Source: Acinetobacter beijerinckii CIP 110307 (lineage in GTDB: Bacteria > Pseudomonadota > Gammaproteobacteria > Pseudomonadales > Moraxellaceae). Taken from it: DNA of 64,000 nt. The stretch spans positions 372,001 to 436,000 of the forward strand of contig NZ_KB849765.1 in NCBI RefSeq assembly GCF_000369005.1. The letters are read 5' to 3'. Shown here in pieces: positions 48,455-56,257 of the stretch (position 1 is the first letter of the stretch; each line of letters opens with the position of its first letter). Position numbers and translations under genes: made by a program. Below the pieces are notes generated by a model. That model had not been told where the DNA came from and ran no database searches. It saw only the letters and a list, made by a program, of their open reading frames with translations.

Positions 48455-49066
48455 CTAAAACCAACTGAACAATGAAGGAAGCACACCATGTAAACGTAGC
48501 TCTTCAAAAAGCTGAACTAAAGCTGCAACCCAGATAAACCAAACCACTTGCCCCAAAAAAATACGGAAATGTTTTGGAGATACTTGATAAAAATCAGGCT
48601 CTTTAAAGTTTTTGAAGCTTGGTAAAAAGCGAGGGGTTGTGCTTACATAATCTGAATATCTTGTTCCATATTTTTTACTCAAGAACACTTCTTCTTGACG
48701 CATAACATAATGGTAATAACCAAGAAAATAGATCGTAAATAAGATTGGGAAGACAAACGTCTCTGTCAGAAACATGATGCCAACGCCGCCTAAATAACTA
48801 AATAGATATAGTGGATTTCTACAAAGAGAATATGGACCTTCGGTCACTAATTTTGCATTCTTAAATCCTGAAATATAAAGACTGCACCATATTCTCCCCA
48901 TCACACCAATGCCTACAAACAGCCATCCGAAGAACCATAAAATATGTTCTATAAATGAAGACTGGAAATGCCATTCACTAAAACTCAAAGCAAGAATAAT
49001 CGCCAATGTAAATCCAATAACTCTTGAACTTACAGTCCGAACACGTGGGGAAAATAAAATATTCAT
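48455..49066 (-). CDS. Isoprenylcysteine carboxyl methyltransferase-like membrane protein
   Basis: 203 residues with four or five transmembrane helices. The C-terminal motif VTEGPYSLCRNPLYLFSYL ... RQEEVFLSKKYGTRYSDY is the ICMT/PEMT signature that binds S-adenosylmethionine. Bacterial members often stand in heavy-metal operons, and their substrate is not known. GAGG before the ATG overlaps the stop of the preceding 81-aa ORF (TGAGG), which suggests coupling. Likely part of the operon driven by the czcI copy 2 promoter. Confidence 0.85.
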   Translation of the reverse strand: MNILFSPRVRTVSSRVIGFTLAIILALSFSEWHFQSSFIEHILWFFGWLFVGIGVMGRIWCSLYISGFKNAKLVTEGPYSLCRNPLYLFSYLGGVGIMFLTETFVFPILFTIYFLGYYHYVMRQEEVFLSKKYGTRYSDYVSTTPRFLPSFKNFKEPDFYQVSPKHFRIFLGQVVWFIWVAALVQLFEELRLHGVLPSLFSWF

Positions 49067-49076
49067 TTTATAGACC

Positions 49077-49322
49077 TCAATGACTGCAAATCATTAAAGA
49101 TGAAATAGGAACTTCATTAAAATGATATTTTTGCTGATGAGGAATGGAGGATGAATACTGGAACAAATTGGATTTATGAATGAAGGAAACGTTCCGTAAA
49201 GATTTACAAAATCTTGATAAAACTGTAGATAGCATCGTCTTATCAGCATAATGATGAGCACGTTTCAGTGAGTAATCTACAGAGAAGATCGTTGTACTGT
49301 ATTTACAAGTATAATTAAGCAT
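49077..49322 (-). CDS. Possible small protein in the czc accessory operon
   Basis: 81 residues, basic, Ser/His/Tyr-rich with three Cys and no signal peptide or domain that I recognise. Support: AAAGGG stands 7 nt before the ATG, the frame fills the gap between czcI copy 2 and the methyltransferase, and its TGA forms part of the next ribosome site. Against: composition is odd and it may be a chance frame. Confidence 0.4.
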   Translation of the reverse strand: MLNYTCKYSTTIFSVDYSLKRAHHYADKTMLSTVLSRFCKSLRNVSFIHKSNLFQYSSSIPHQQKYHFNEVPISSLMICSH

Positions 49323-49353
49323 AGAATAACCCTTTGAAATAGATATATTTCTA

Positions 49354-49378
49354 GTGGGTTATTTTTTGGCTACCCCAC
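49354..49378 (-). promoter_or_regulatory. Conserved hairpin after czcI copy 2
   Basis: GTGGGGTAGCC, A-rich loop, TAACCCAC: the counterpart of 47522-47546. In this copy the TAG stop of czcI lies inside the left arm. Confidence 0.55.
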
Positions 49379-49777
49379 TAATAGCGGGATTGATTCAGGT
49401 GGTGGATTAAATTCAGATAAATAAGGGGATTGGTAGAAATTTACCCAATAATATTTTTGTTTTAATTCATGTGCTCTGAAAATTGGCTCATTTAGTTGTT
49501 GTTCTGAAGCTAAAACGACTACATTCGTACAGGTTGGCAGATGATCATGATGATCTGTGACATTAATAGATTTCGATGTATCTGAAACCTTTAAATCAAC
49601 CTCAGCATCACTGCTATTTTTGGTTGAGCTTTCAGAAAAATGATGACCAAAATGCGAATCTGAGATAATTTGTTCAGTTGGATTTTCGTGCGTGCAATAA
49701 GCTGCAGCCACATTCCAAATGCTTTGGAATATGAACAAACTCAATAAGACTGTCATAAATACAGCAGAACGTCGCAC
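49370..49777 (-). CDS. CzcI-like periplasmic metal-resistance protein, copy 2
   Basis: 135 residues from a GTG at 49777; an in-frame TGA three codons upstream rules out a longer form. Signal peptide VFMTVLLSLFIFQSIWNVAAA, then YCTHEN, SHFGHH and DHHDHLPTC, as in copy 1. The centre differs and is richer in Ser and Asp. The end is three residues longer because the TAG of copy 1 is replaced by TTA and the frame reads into the hairpin. It is followed by the small ORF and the methyltransferase, not by czcC. It probably arose by duplication with its control region. Confidence 0.78.
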   Translation of the reverse strand: MRRSAVFMTVLLSLFIFQSIWNVAAAYCTHENPTEQIISDSHFGHHFSESSTKNSSDAEVDLKVSDTSKSINVTDHHDHLPTCTNVVVLASEQQLNEPIFRAHELKQKYYWVNFYQSPYLSEFNPPPESIPLLVG

Positions 49778-49805
49778 GTTTGATCAACTGTTCAAAATTT
49801 ATTGA

Positions 49806-49841
49806 AGCATAGCAACGAAAGCTTATGTAATAAAATTACAT
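49806..49841 (-). promoter_or_regulatory. czcI copy 2 promoter with 17-bp palindrome operator
   Basis: Palindrome ATGTAATTTTATTACAT at 49825-49841, then 13 nt, then TATGCT with TGC before it (extended -10). Palindrome sequence and spacing are identical to copy 1 while flanks differ, so both are likely targets of one metal-responsive regulator. Confidence 0.72.
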
Positions 49842-49918
49842 TATTAAGTGAGATTGTTTTAATTACGTAGCCAATCTTACAAGTCCATTTTTTGTACTTC
49901 AAATGATAATCTAAGCAA

Positions 49919-49950
49919 TAAAAAAACCAGCTCGAAAGCTGGTTTTTTAT
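49919..49950 (-). terminator. Terminator of ettA
   Basis: AACCAGCT, loop TTCG, AGCTGGTT, followed by T-run on the minus strand, 11 nt after the ettA stop. Confidence 0.88.
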
Positions 49951-49960
49951 CATTCAGGTA

Positions 49961-51622
49961 TTAACCCGTAATTTTCTTATATTTTGAACGCTTCGCTGTT
50001 GCAGTATCGCCTAAACGTGACTGACGGTATGCTTCATATTCCGCATAGTTACCTTCGTAGAACTCAGGCTGTTCATTTTCAAATGACAAGATATGCGTTG
50101 CAATACGGTCAAGGAACCAACGGTCATGCGATACAACCATTACCGTACCAGGGAATACAAGAATTGCATCCTCAAGCGCACGTAAAGTTTCAATATCCAA
50201 ATCGTTTGATGGCTCATCCAGTAAGATAACGTTTGCACCTAACTGTAAGATCTTCGCAAGTTGTAAACGGTTACGTTCACCACCTGACAATTCACCAACA
50301 CGTTTTTGCTGATCTTGACCTTTAAAGTTAAAGCGACCGATATAAGCACGTGATGCAATTTCATAATCGCCGATTCTTAAGATATCTAAACCACCAGAAA
50401 CTTCTTCCCAAACGGTTTTATTGTTATCCAAAGTATCACGAATCTGACCAACATAAGCCACTTTAACCGATTCGCCTAAAGTCACAGTACCCGTATCTGG
50501 TTGTTGTTCGCCTGTCATCATACGGAATAGCGTGGTTTTACCCGCACCGTTTGGACCTACGATACCGACAATGGCTGTAGGCGGTACAGTAAAGGTTAAG
50601 TCTTTATAAAGTACACGACCATCAAATGATTTACTGATGCCTTCAACTTCTACGACCTTATTACCTAGACGTGGACCAGGTGGAATGTAGATTTCAGAGG
50701 TTTCATTACGTTGTTGGAACTCACGCGAGTTAAGTTCTTCAAAACGCTCCATACGCGCTTTGTTTTTCTTTTGCTGACCTTTGGCATTTGAACGAACCCA
50801 TTCCAGTTCTTTTTTCAATGCTTTAGCAAAAGATTCTTCTTGCTTGTTTTCTTGCTCTAGACGCGCATTCTTCTGTTCTAACCAAGAAGAGTAGTTACCT
50901 TGATAAGGAATACCCATGCCACGGTCAAGCTCAAGAATCCACTCAGCCACGTTATCTAAGAAATAACGGTCATGCGTAATCGCAACGATGGTGCCTGGGA
51001 AATCTTTTAAGAAGCGCTCTAACCAAGACACTGATTCAGCATCTAAATGGTTCGTCGGTTCGTCAAGAAGCAACATATCTGGCTTAGAAAGCAATAAACG
51101 ACATAAGGCAACACGACGACGCTCACCACCAGATAGCAATGATACATCTGCATCCCAAGCCGGTAGATTTAATGCACCTGCTGCTTGTTCCATTTGGTTA
51201 TTAAGGTTGTGTGCATCCCAAGCATGGATGATTGATTCTAATTTTTCTTGCTCTTTTGCAAGTGCATCAAAATCTGCATCTTCCGCTGCATATTCAGCAA
51301 AAACTTCATCTAAACGAGCAAGCGCATCAAGCGGCTCACGTAGACCATCTTCAACGTTACCACGAACGTCTTTGCTTGGATCTAATGGCGGTTCTTGTTC
51401 TAAGTAGCCGATTTTGATTCCTGGTTGTGCACGCGCTTCACCTGAGAAATCTTTATCTACGCCAGCCATAATACGGAGTAAGGTAGATTTACCAGCACCG
51501 TTCAAACCAAGCACACCAATTTTTGCACCTGGGAAAAATGATAAAGAGATGTCTTTTAAGATTTCGCGCTTCGGCGGAACCATTTTAGACACTCGATTCA
51601 TCGTATAAATATATTGGGCCAC
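49961..51622 (-). CDS. ettA: Energy-dependent translational throttle protein EttA (ABC-F)
   Basis: 553 residues from the GTG at 51622, where GAGGAG stands 6 nt upstream and the product opens with the family's (M)AQYIYTMNRVSK; upstream in-frame sequence is not conserved. Two ABC domains: Walker A GLNGAGKS (about 39-46) and GPNGAGKT, signatures LSGGERRRVAL and LSGGERNRLQL, with the EttA arm and the charged P-site tRNA-interaction linker between. It binds the ribosomal E site and gates the first peptide bond according to ATP/ADP ratio. Single-gene unit. Confidence 0.95.
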   Translation of the reverse strand: MAQYIYTMNRVSKMVPPKREILKDISLSFFPGAKIGVLGLNGAGKSTLLRIMAGVDKDFSGEARAQPGIKIGYLEQEPPLDPSKDVRGNVEDGLREPLDALARLDEVFAEYAAEDADFDALAKEQEKLESIIHAWDAHNLNNQMEQAAGALNLPAWDADVSLLSGGERRRVALCRLLLSKPDMLLLDEPTNHLDAESVSWLERFLKDFPGTIVAITHDRYFLDNVAEWILELDRGMGIPYQGNYSSWLEQKNARLEQENKQEESFAKALKKELEWVRSNAKGQQKKNKARMERFEELNSREFQQRNETSEIYIPPGPRLGNKVVEVEGISKSFDGRVLYKDLTFTVPPTAIVGIVGPNGAGKTTLFRMMTGEQQPDTGTVTLGESVKVAYVGQIRDTLDNNKTVWEEVSGGLDILRIGDYEIASRAYIGRFNFKGQDQQKRVGELSGGERNRLQLAKILQLGANVILLDEPSNDLDIETLRALEDAILVFPGTVMVVSHDRWFLDRIATHILSFENEQPEFYEGNYAEYEAYRQSRLGDTATAKRSKYKKITG

Positions 51623-51680
51623 GCAGGACTCCTCAATTGAAAAACCAATAAATCGCAAAAAGCGAAAAATAATCGCACGT

Positions 51681-51686
51681 ATTATA
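51681..51686 (-). promoter_or_regulatory. -10 box of ettA
   Basis: Perfect TATAAT on the minus strand, about 60 nt before the GTG start. The -35 region is not well conserved. Confidence 0.45.
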
Positions 51687-51918
51687 CGCTGAAAACCCGA
51701 TTAACATGAAGTTAAGATCATATTTGTTTAGCTTAATCAAAGGATTTTCTTTTTCAATGGTTTAGCGTATGCAGAAAAATTCCATAACAAAAAATAGAAA
51801 CAATTCCGCTTTTTCTGTATATGAATAAAAACGCAATAAATCGCATAAATTATGCACCATTATGGATAACTTTTAAGCTACACTCGACTACGATTTAACT
51901 CACGTAGATGATGTAAAC

Positions 51919-53196
51919 ATGACCTATAAAGATGAAACTTTAGCTATTCATGCGGGATATTCACCAGAAGCCACCACCAAAGCAGTGGCTGTACCTATTT
52001 ATCAAACCACGTCTTATGCCTTTGATAATACGCAACATGGCGCAGATTTGTTTGATCTCAAAGTTCAGGGGAATATTTATACGCGTATCATGAATCCAAC
52101 CACAGCAGTGCTCGAACAACGCATAGCAGCACTTGAAGGTGGTATTGGTGGATTGGCTTTAGCATCAGGGATGGCAGCGATCACCTACTCGATTCAAACC
52201 ATTGCTGAGGCAGGCGATAATATCGCTTCTGTTTCAACTTTATATGGGGGCACCTATAACTTATTTGCCCACACACTGCCGAAACAAGGCATCGAAGTTC
52301 GTTTTTTTGATTATCAAAATCCAGAAGCACTACGCTCAATTATCGATGACAAAACCAAATTGGTTTTTGTCGAGTCGATCGGCAACCCTCTAGGCAATAT
52401 TATCGACTTAGAAGCGATCTCAAAAATTGCACATGAATATGGTGTACCTGTGATTGTCGATAATACCGTGGCAACCCCTGCATTGCTTAAACCATTTGAA
52501 TTTGGGGCAGATATTGTCATTCACTCCCTCACTAAATACATCGGCGGACATGGCAATAGTATTGGCGGTATTATCGTCGATAGTGGCAAGTTTCCTTGGG
52601 GTAAATATCCAGAACGTTTTAAAGCATTAAATACACCCGATCCGAGTTATCACGGCGTAAATTATGTTGAGGTTCTTGGTGAAGCGGCATATATCGCTCG
52701 TGCTCGTGTGGTGCCATTACGTAATACTGGCGCGGCGATTAGTCCTCTGAGCGTGTTCCTCATTTTACAAGGTTTGGAAACTTTAAATCTGCGAATGGAA
52801 CGTCATACTGAAAATGCCATCAAAATTGCAGAATACTTAAAGCAACATCCAAAAGTAAAATGGGTGAATTATGCAGGACTCAAAGATCATCCACAGCATG
52901 ATTTAGCTCAAAAATATGTGAAAGGTAAACCTTCTGCAATCCTCTCCTTTGGTGTTCAAGATGGAATCGAAGGGGGAACACGCTTTATTGATGCATTACA
53001 ACTGTTTACTCGCTTGGTGAACATTGGCGATGCGAAAAGCTTAGCTTGTCATCCTGCAACAACAACGCATCGTCAACTTAATGCCGAAGAGCTAAAATCA
53101 GCAGGTGTAAGCGAAGACCTAGTCCGCTTGTCTATTGGGATTGAGCATATTGACGACTTAATTGCTGACCTTGAGCAAGCCCTCGCTCAAGTTTAA
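51919..53196 (+). CDS. metY: O-acetylhomoserine sulfhydrylase
   Basis: 425 residues of the Cys/Met metabolism PLP enzymes. The PLP Lys lies in HSLTKYIGGHGNSIGG, and the Tyr and Arg of NIYTRIMNPTTAVLE contact the phosphate. The length and FGVQDGIEGGTRFIDAL are typical of the OAH/OAS sulfhydrylase group, which makes homocysteine directly from O-acetylhomoserine and sulfide. A role in cysteine synthesis is also possible. The ribosome site is weak (GTAGATGATG). It has its own terminator. Confidence 0.9.
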   Translation: MTYKDETLAIHAGYSPEATTKAVAVPIYQTTSYAFDNTQHGADLFDLKVQGNIYTRIMNPTTAVLEQRIAALEGGIGGLALASGMAAITYSIQTIAEAGDNIASVSTLYGGTYNLFAHTLPKQGIEVRFFDYQNPEALRSIIDDKTKLVFVESIGNPLGNIIDLEAISKIAHEYGVPVIVDNTVATPALLKPFEFGADIVIHSLTKYIGGHGNSIGGIIVDSGKFPWGKYPERFKALNTPDPSYHGVNYVEVLGEAAYIARARVVPLRNTGAAISPLSVFLILQGLETLNLRMERHTENAIKIAEYLKQHPKVKWVNYAGLKDHPQHDLAQKYVKGKPSAILSFGVQDGIEGGTRFIDALQLFTRLVNIGDAKSLACHPATTTHRQLNAEELKSAGVSEDLVRLSIGIEHIDDLIADLEQALAQV

Positions 53197-53211
53197 ATTC
53201 AATAAAATCAG

Positions 53212-53240
53212 AAAGCCTCTCATGTAGAGGCTTTTTTTTA
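53212..53240 (+). terminator. Terminator of metY
   Basis: AAAGCCTCT, loop CATGT, AGAGGCTTTTTTTT; 16 nt after the stop. Confidence 0.88.
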
Positions 53241-53289
53241 TTCAAAAAGATATAAATATTATTGCATTTTCAACTATTACAATATCTTA

Positions 53290-53311
53290 TTTTAGAGTAT
53301 TTGCTCTAAAA
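53290..53311. promoter_or_regulatory. Inverted repeat upstream of acr1
   Basis: Perfect 8-bp arms TTTTAGAG/CTCTAAAA with a 6-nt loop, about 28 nt upstream of the candidate -35 box. A possible operator. Confidence 0.4.
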
Positions 53312-53338
53312 ATATTATTATATTTCAAATATTTACAC

Positions 53339-53366
53339 TAGACAAACAAAAAAAATCGGTTAATAT
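53339..53366 (+). promoter_or_regulatory. Candidate acr1 promoter
   Basis: TAGACA, a 16-nt spacer and TAATAT, leaving a leader of about 73 nt. Confidence 0.42.
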
Positions 53367-53445
53367 TAGTACAAAATAAAGTGCAGTGTTTAAGCGGAAT
53401 AAGAAGGCATTGCAAACAACAGCTTGATTAATGTAGGTAACTTAC

Positions 53446-54333
53446 ATGAACGCAAAACTCAAAAAACTTTTTCAACAAAAAGTCGACGGGAAAACTATCA
53501 TTGTCACTGGTGCTTCAAGTGGTATTGGTTTAACGGTTTCAAAATACCTTGCTCAAGCAGGTGCACATGTCTTATTACTCGCTCGTACTAAAGAGAAGTT
53601 AGATGAGGTTAAAGCTGAGATTGAAGCTGAGGGTGGAAAAGCAACAGTATTTCCATGTGATCTCAATGATATGGAATCGATTGATGCAGTTTCGAAAGAA
53701 ATTTTAGCTGCTGTTGATCATATTGATATTCTTGTGAACAATGCTGGACGTTCAATTCGTCGTGCCGTACATGAGTCAGTTGATCGTTTCCATGACTTTG
53801 AACGTACTATGCAACTCAATTATTTTGGTGCTGTTCGTTTAGTCTTGAATATTTTACCGCACATGATGCAACGTAAAGATGGTCAAATCATTAACATCAG
53901 TTCGATTGGCGTACTTGCAAATGCAACACGTTTTTCAGCTTATGTTGCATCTAAAGCTGCACTAGATGCATTTAGTCGTTGTTTATCTGCTGAAGTGCAC
54001 TCGCATAAAATTGCGATCACTTCGATTTATATGCCTTTGGTACGCACACCTATGATTGCACCAACCAAGATTTATAAATACGTACCAACGCTTTCACCTG
54101 AACAAGCCGCAGATTTAATTGCGTATGCGATTGTGAAACGTCCGAAAAAAATCGCTACCAATTTAGGTCGCCTTGCATCGATCACTTATGCAATTGCACC
54201 AGATGTAAATAACATTTTGATGTCAATTGGCTTCAACTTATTCCCAAGTTCAACAGCTTCAGTCGGTGAACAAGAGAAGTTGAATATCATGCAACGCGCT
54301 TATGCACGTTTATTCCCAGGCGAACACTGGTAA
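53446..54333 (+). CDS. acr1: Fatty acyl-CoA reductase Acr1 (SDR family)
   Basis: 295 residues, the same length as the A. baylyi enzyme. NADPH motif TGASSGIG is at 21-28, NNAG at about 98-101, catalytic Ser at 152-153 and YVASK at 166-170. The conserved stretches NNAGRSIRRAVHES, MQLNYFGAVRLVLN and YARLFPGEHW match Acinetobacter Acr1 as I know it. The enzyme reduces long-chain acyl-CoA to the aldehyde, the first step to fatty alcohol for wax ester storage. The wax ester synthase is not in the window. A terminator follows. Confidence 0.92.
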   Translation: MNAKLKKLFQQKVDGKTIIVTGASSGIGLTVSKYLAQAGAHVLLLARTKEKLDEVKAEIEAEGGKATVFPCDLNDMESIDAVSKEILAAVDHIDILVNNAGRSIRRAVHESVDRFHDFERTMQLNYFGAVRLVLNILPHMMQRKDGQIINISSIGVLANATRFSAYVASKAALDAFSRCLSAEVHSHKIAITSIYMPLVRTPMIAPTKIYKYVPTLSPEQAADLIAYAIVKRPKKIATNLGRLASITYAIAPDVNNILMSIGFNLFPSSTASVGEQEKLNIMQRAYARLFPGEHW

Positions 54334-54347
54334 TCAACTCAATCTGT

Positions 54348-54379
54348 TAAAAAACCTCTCGCCATGGGAGGTTTTTTTA
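54348..54379 (+). terminator. Terminator of acr1
   Basis: AAAAAACCTC, loop of 10 nt, GAGGTTTTTTT, 15 nt after the stop. Confidence 0.85.
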
Positions 54380-54473
54380 TGAAATAAATTATCTTTTAAA
54401 AGCGCATAAACTAATCAAAAAATGAATGTGAATAAGTTTAGAGTTATCCACAGCCTGCTGATTTAAACCGCAA

Positions 54474-55571
54474 TTATGTGTGTTGGAATATCCACAGACT
54501 GGTTTTTTCTAAGGATTTCTTCAAATCTGATTCTTGGATATGCCAGTGCTGGGTATACTGTTTTAACTGAGAAATATTTAATGGTTCTGTTCGAATAAAA
54601 TTCAGCATTTCTACAGACATTTCTAATTTCTGCGCCAGCCATTTCCATTTCAAAATCATTCTTAATAAATCTAACGAAACATATCGAGTTGGAGCTTTTT
54701 GACCCACTTGTGCAGCCATAATATTAAACATATCTGAAAGCGTTAAACGCTGTTCATGAGCAACCAATAATTCAGATCGAGCCAAACCAGTTTCAGTCGC
54801 TGCATAACCTATTACTTTCACTAAATAATCAATACTAACCAAAGGCAAATAATGTTGTGCTGTTGCCGGTATTGCACCCATTTTCTTTCGTTTTAATAGA
54901 CTAATCATATGTGCAATCGGTTGATTAACGGGTATTTCCCCAGTAACTTCATCACTAATCACTGTTGCTGGATGAATAACAGTCCAGTCTAAACCCAAGC
55001 TTTGCGCTTGTTTAATCCATGCATAATGCACCTCGACTTTAGACGCTTCATAAGCACCTAATTGCTGATAAACCCTTTGCCAATTGGTTTGTTCAGGTTG
55101 ATCAATACATACGCCAGCTTGGCGTAAATGATCTTGTAATGTCAGCATATAACCTGAAACATGAACTGCACGATCTAGACGACAATGCTCACTGATACAT
55201 TTTAAAAGATTTAGTGCACCCTCAACATTAACCTGTTGCGCTTGTTGCATTGTCAGATTCCATGCAAAAAGTGCACTGCTGTTGTATAAAATATTCACTT
55301 TAGCAAGTTCAATCCAATTTTTTTGGCTAATCGCAAGATTTGGCTGTGTAATATCCCCTTGAATAAACGTTAATTCAGTGACTGAAACTTGTTTATCTTT
55401 CAACCAATTTTCCAACTGATGTTGTTGCGCTTGTTTATCACGTACTAAGGCATAAACCTGATGTCCTTGCGTGAGCAACTCAGCAATTAAAAAGCGTCCA
55501 ATAAAACCTGTTGCGCCTGCAACAAATGCAATCTGTGGTGAATAATTTAAAGCAATCTCTTTATTGTCCAT
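54474..55571 (-). CDS. Extended SDR / NAD-dependent epimerase-like protein
   Basis: About 365 residues from the ATG at 55571. A longer frame to a TTG at 55628 would cross the predicted promoter and is rejected. The Rossmann motif FVAGATGFIGRFL is at the N-terminus and YEASKVEVHYAW supplies the YxxxK pair. The layout resembles NAD-binding-4 proteins (thioester-reductase and male-sterility types) or 3-beta-HSD-like enzymes; the substrate is unknown. It is divergent from a MerR gene whose presumed operator lies in its promoter. Proximity to acr1 hints at acyl or aldehyde chemistry, only by context. Confidence 0.82.
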   Translation of the reverse strand: MDNKEIALNYSPQIAFVAGATGFIGRFLIAELLTQGHQVYALVRDKQAQQHQLENWLKDKQVSVTELTFIQGDITQPNLAISQKNWIELAKVNILYNSSALFAWNLTMQQAQQVNVEGALNLLKCISEHCRLDRAVHVSGYMLTLQDHLRQAGVCIDQPEQTNWQRVYQQLGAYEASKVEVHYAWIKQAQSLGLDWTVIHPATVISDEVTGEIPVNQPIAHMISLLKRKKMGAIPATAQHYLPLVSIDYLVKVIGYAATETGLARSELLVAHEQRLTLSDMFNIMAAQVGQKAPTRYVSLDLLRMILKWKWLAQKLEMSVEMLNFIRTEPLNISQLKQYTQHWHIQESDLKKSLEKTSLWIFQHT

Positions 55572-55604
55572 TATTAAGCACTCTTTATTCGCAAGATAGG
55601 CATA

Positions 55605-55635
55605 GGCTAAAGGATGGAGTACACTCAATGGTCAA
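55605..55635 (-). promoter_or_regulatory. MerR-type promoter/operator of the SDR gene
   Basis: TTGACC, a 19-nt spacer and TTAGCC on the minus strand. The spacer holds the dyad GAGTGTACTC (arms GAGT/ACTC, 55617-55626), near its centre. A long spacer with a GAGT-NN-ACTC dyad is typical of MerR proteins of the NmlR/AdhR kind. Confidence 0.6.
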
Positions 55636-55665
55636 GCATTATTTTAAAATAATAAAAGGTCAGCT

Positions 55666-56043
55666 ATGTTAATTGGAACACTCGCAAAACAAGCAGATAT
55701 CAGTCGCGATACCATTCGTTTTTACGAAAAAATTAATATTATTCAATCAAATACACGCACTAATGGCTATAAAGATTATCCTGAACAAACACTACAACAA
55801 CTACAACTCATCCGTACCGCTAAAAATCTAGGTTTCTCTTTAAGTGAAATTAAACAAATTTTAGATATGACCGCACAGGATGAAATTCCTGCGTCACAAG
55901 TACAAAATATCTTCTTTGAAAAGCTCGCAATGATTGATGAAAAAATTAATCAATTAAATCAAATTAGAAGCATGTTAAGTCGGTTTACCCAAGGTGAGGC
56001 ATGTCCATTAAGAAAGGATTGTCCTATTCCACAATTAAATTAA
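55666..56043 (+). CDS. MerR-family transcriptional regulator
   Basis: 125 residues. The N-terminal winged helix-turn-helix (IGTLAKQADISRDTIRFYEK ... GYKDY) is canonical, a dimerisation coiled coil follows (about 80-110), and the C-terminus has Cys113 and Cys119 in CPLRKDCP, a possible redox or metal site. AAGG lies 7 nt before the ATG. It is divergent from the SDR gene and probably controls it through the dyad in the 19-nt spacer. The inducer is unknown; aldehydes or electrophiles would fit related regulators. Confidence 0.9.
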   Translation: MLIGTLAKQADISRDTIRFYEKINIIQSNTRTNGYKDYPEQTLQQLQLIRTAKNLGFSLSEIKQILDMTAQDEIPASQVQNIFFEKLAMIDEKINQLNQIRSMLSRFTQGEACPLRKDCPIPQLN

Positions 56044-56213
56044 TTGATTTTCATAAAATTAACTTTTCTCAATTGACTATATTGCCCACAACATTGTTTT
56101 TTAAACCGTTCTTAACAAATACATCCTATTCTCGCCATCTAAAAATACAGTCATAAAAAGCATACAAAATAGTGTCATTTTCATGCTTTTTTAGCGTTAT
56201 ATAACATTCTGTA

Positions 56214-56234
56214 AAGATTCACACACAGAATCTT
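56214..56234 (+). promoter_or_regulatory. Hairpin in the kgtP leader
   Basis: Perfect 7-bp arms AAGATTC/GAATCTT with loop ACACACA, ending 11 nt before the AAGGA ribosome site. It may tune translation or be an operator. Confidence 0.38.
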
Positions 56235-56257
56235 GCTTGGTTGAGAAAGGAACATAT

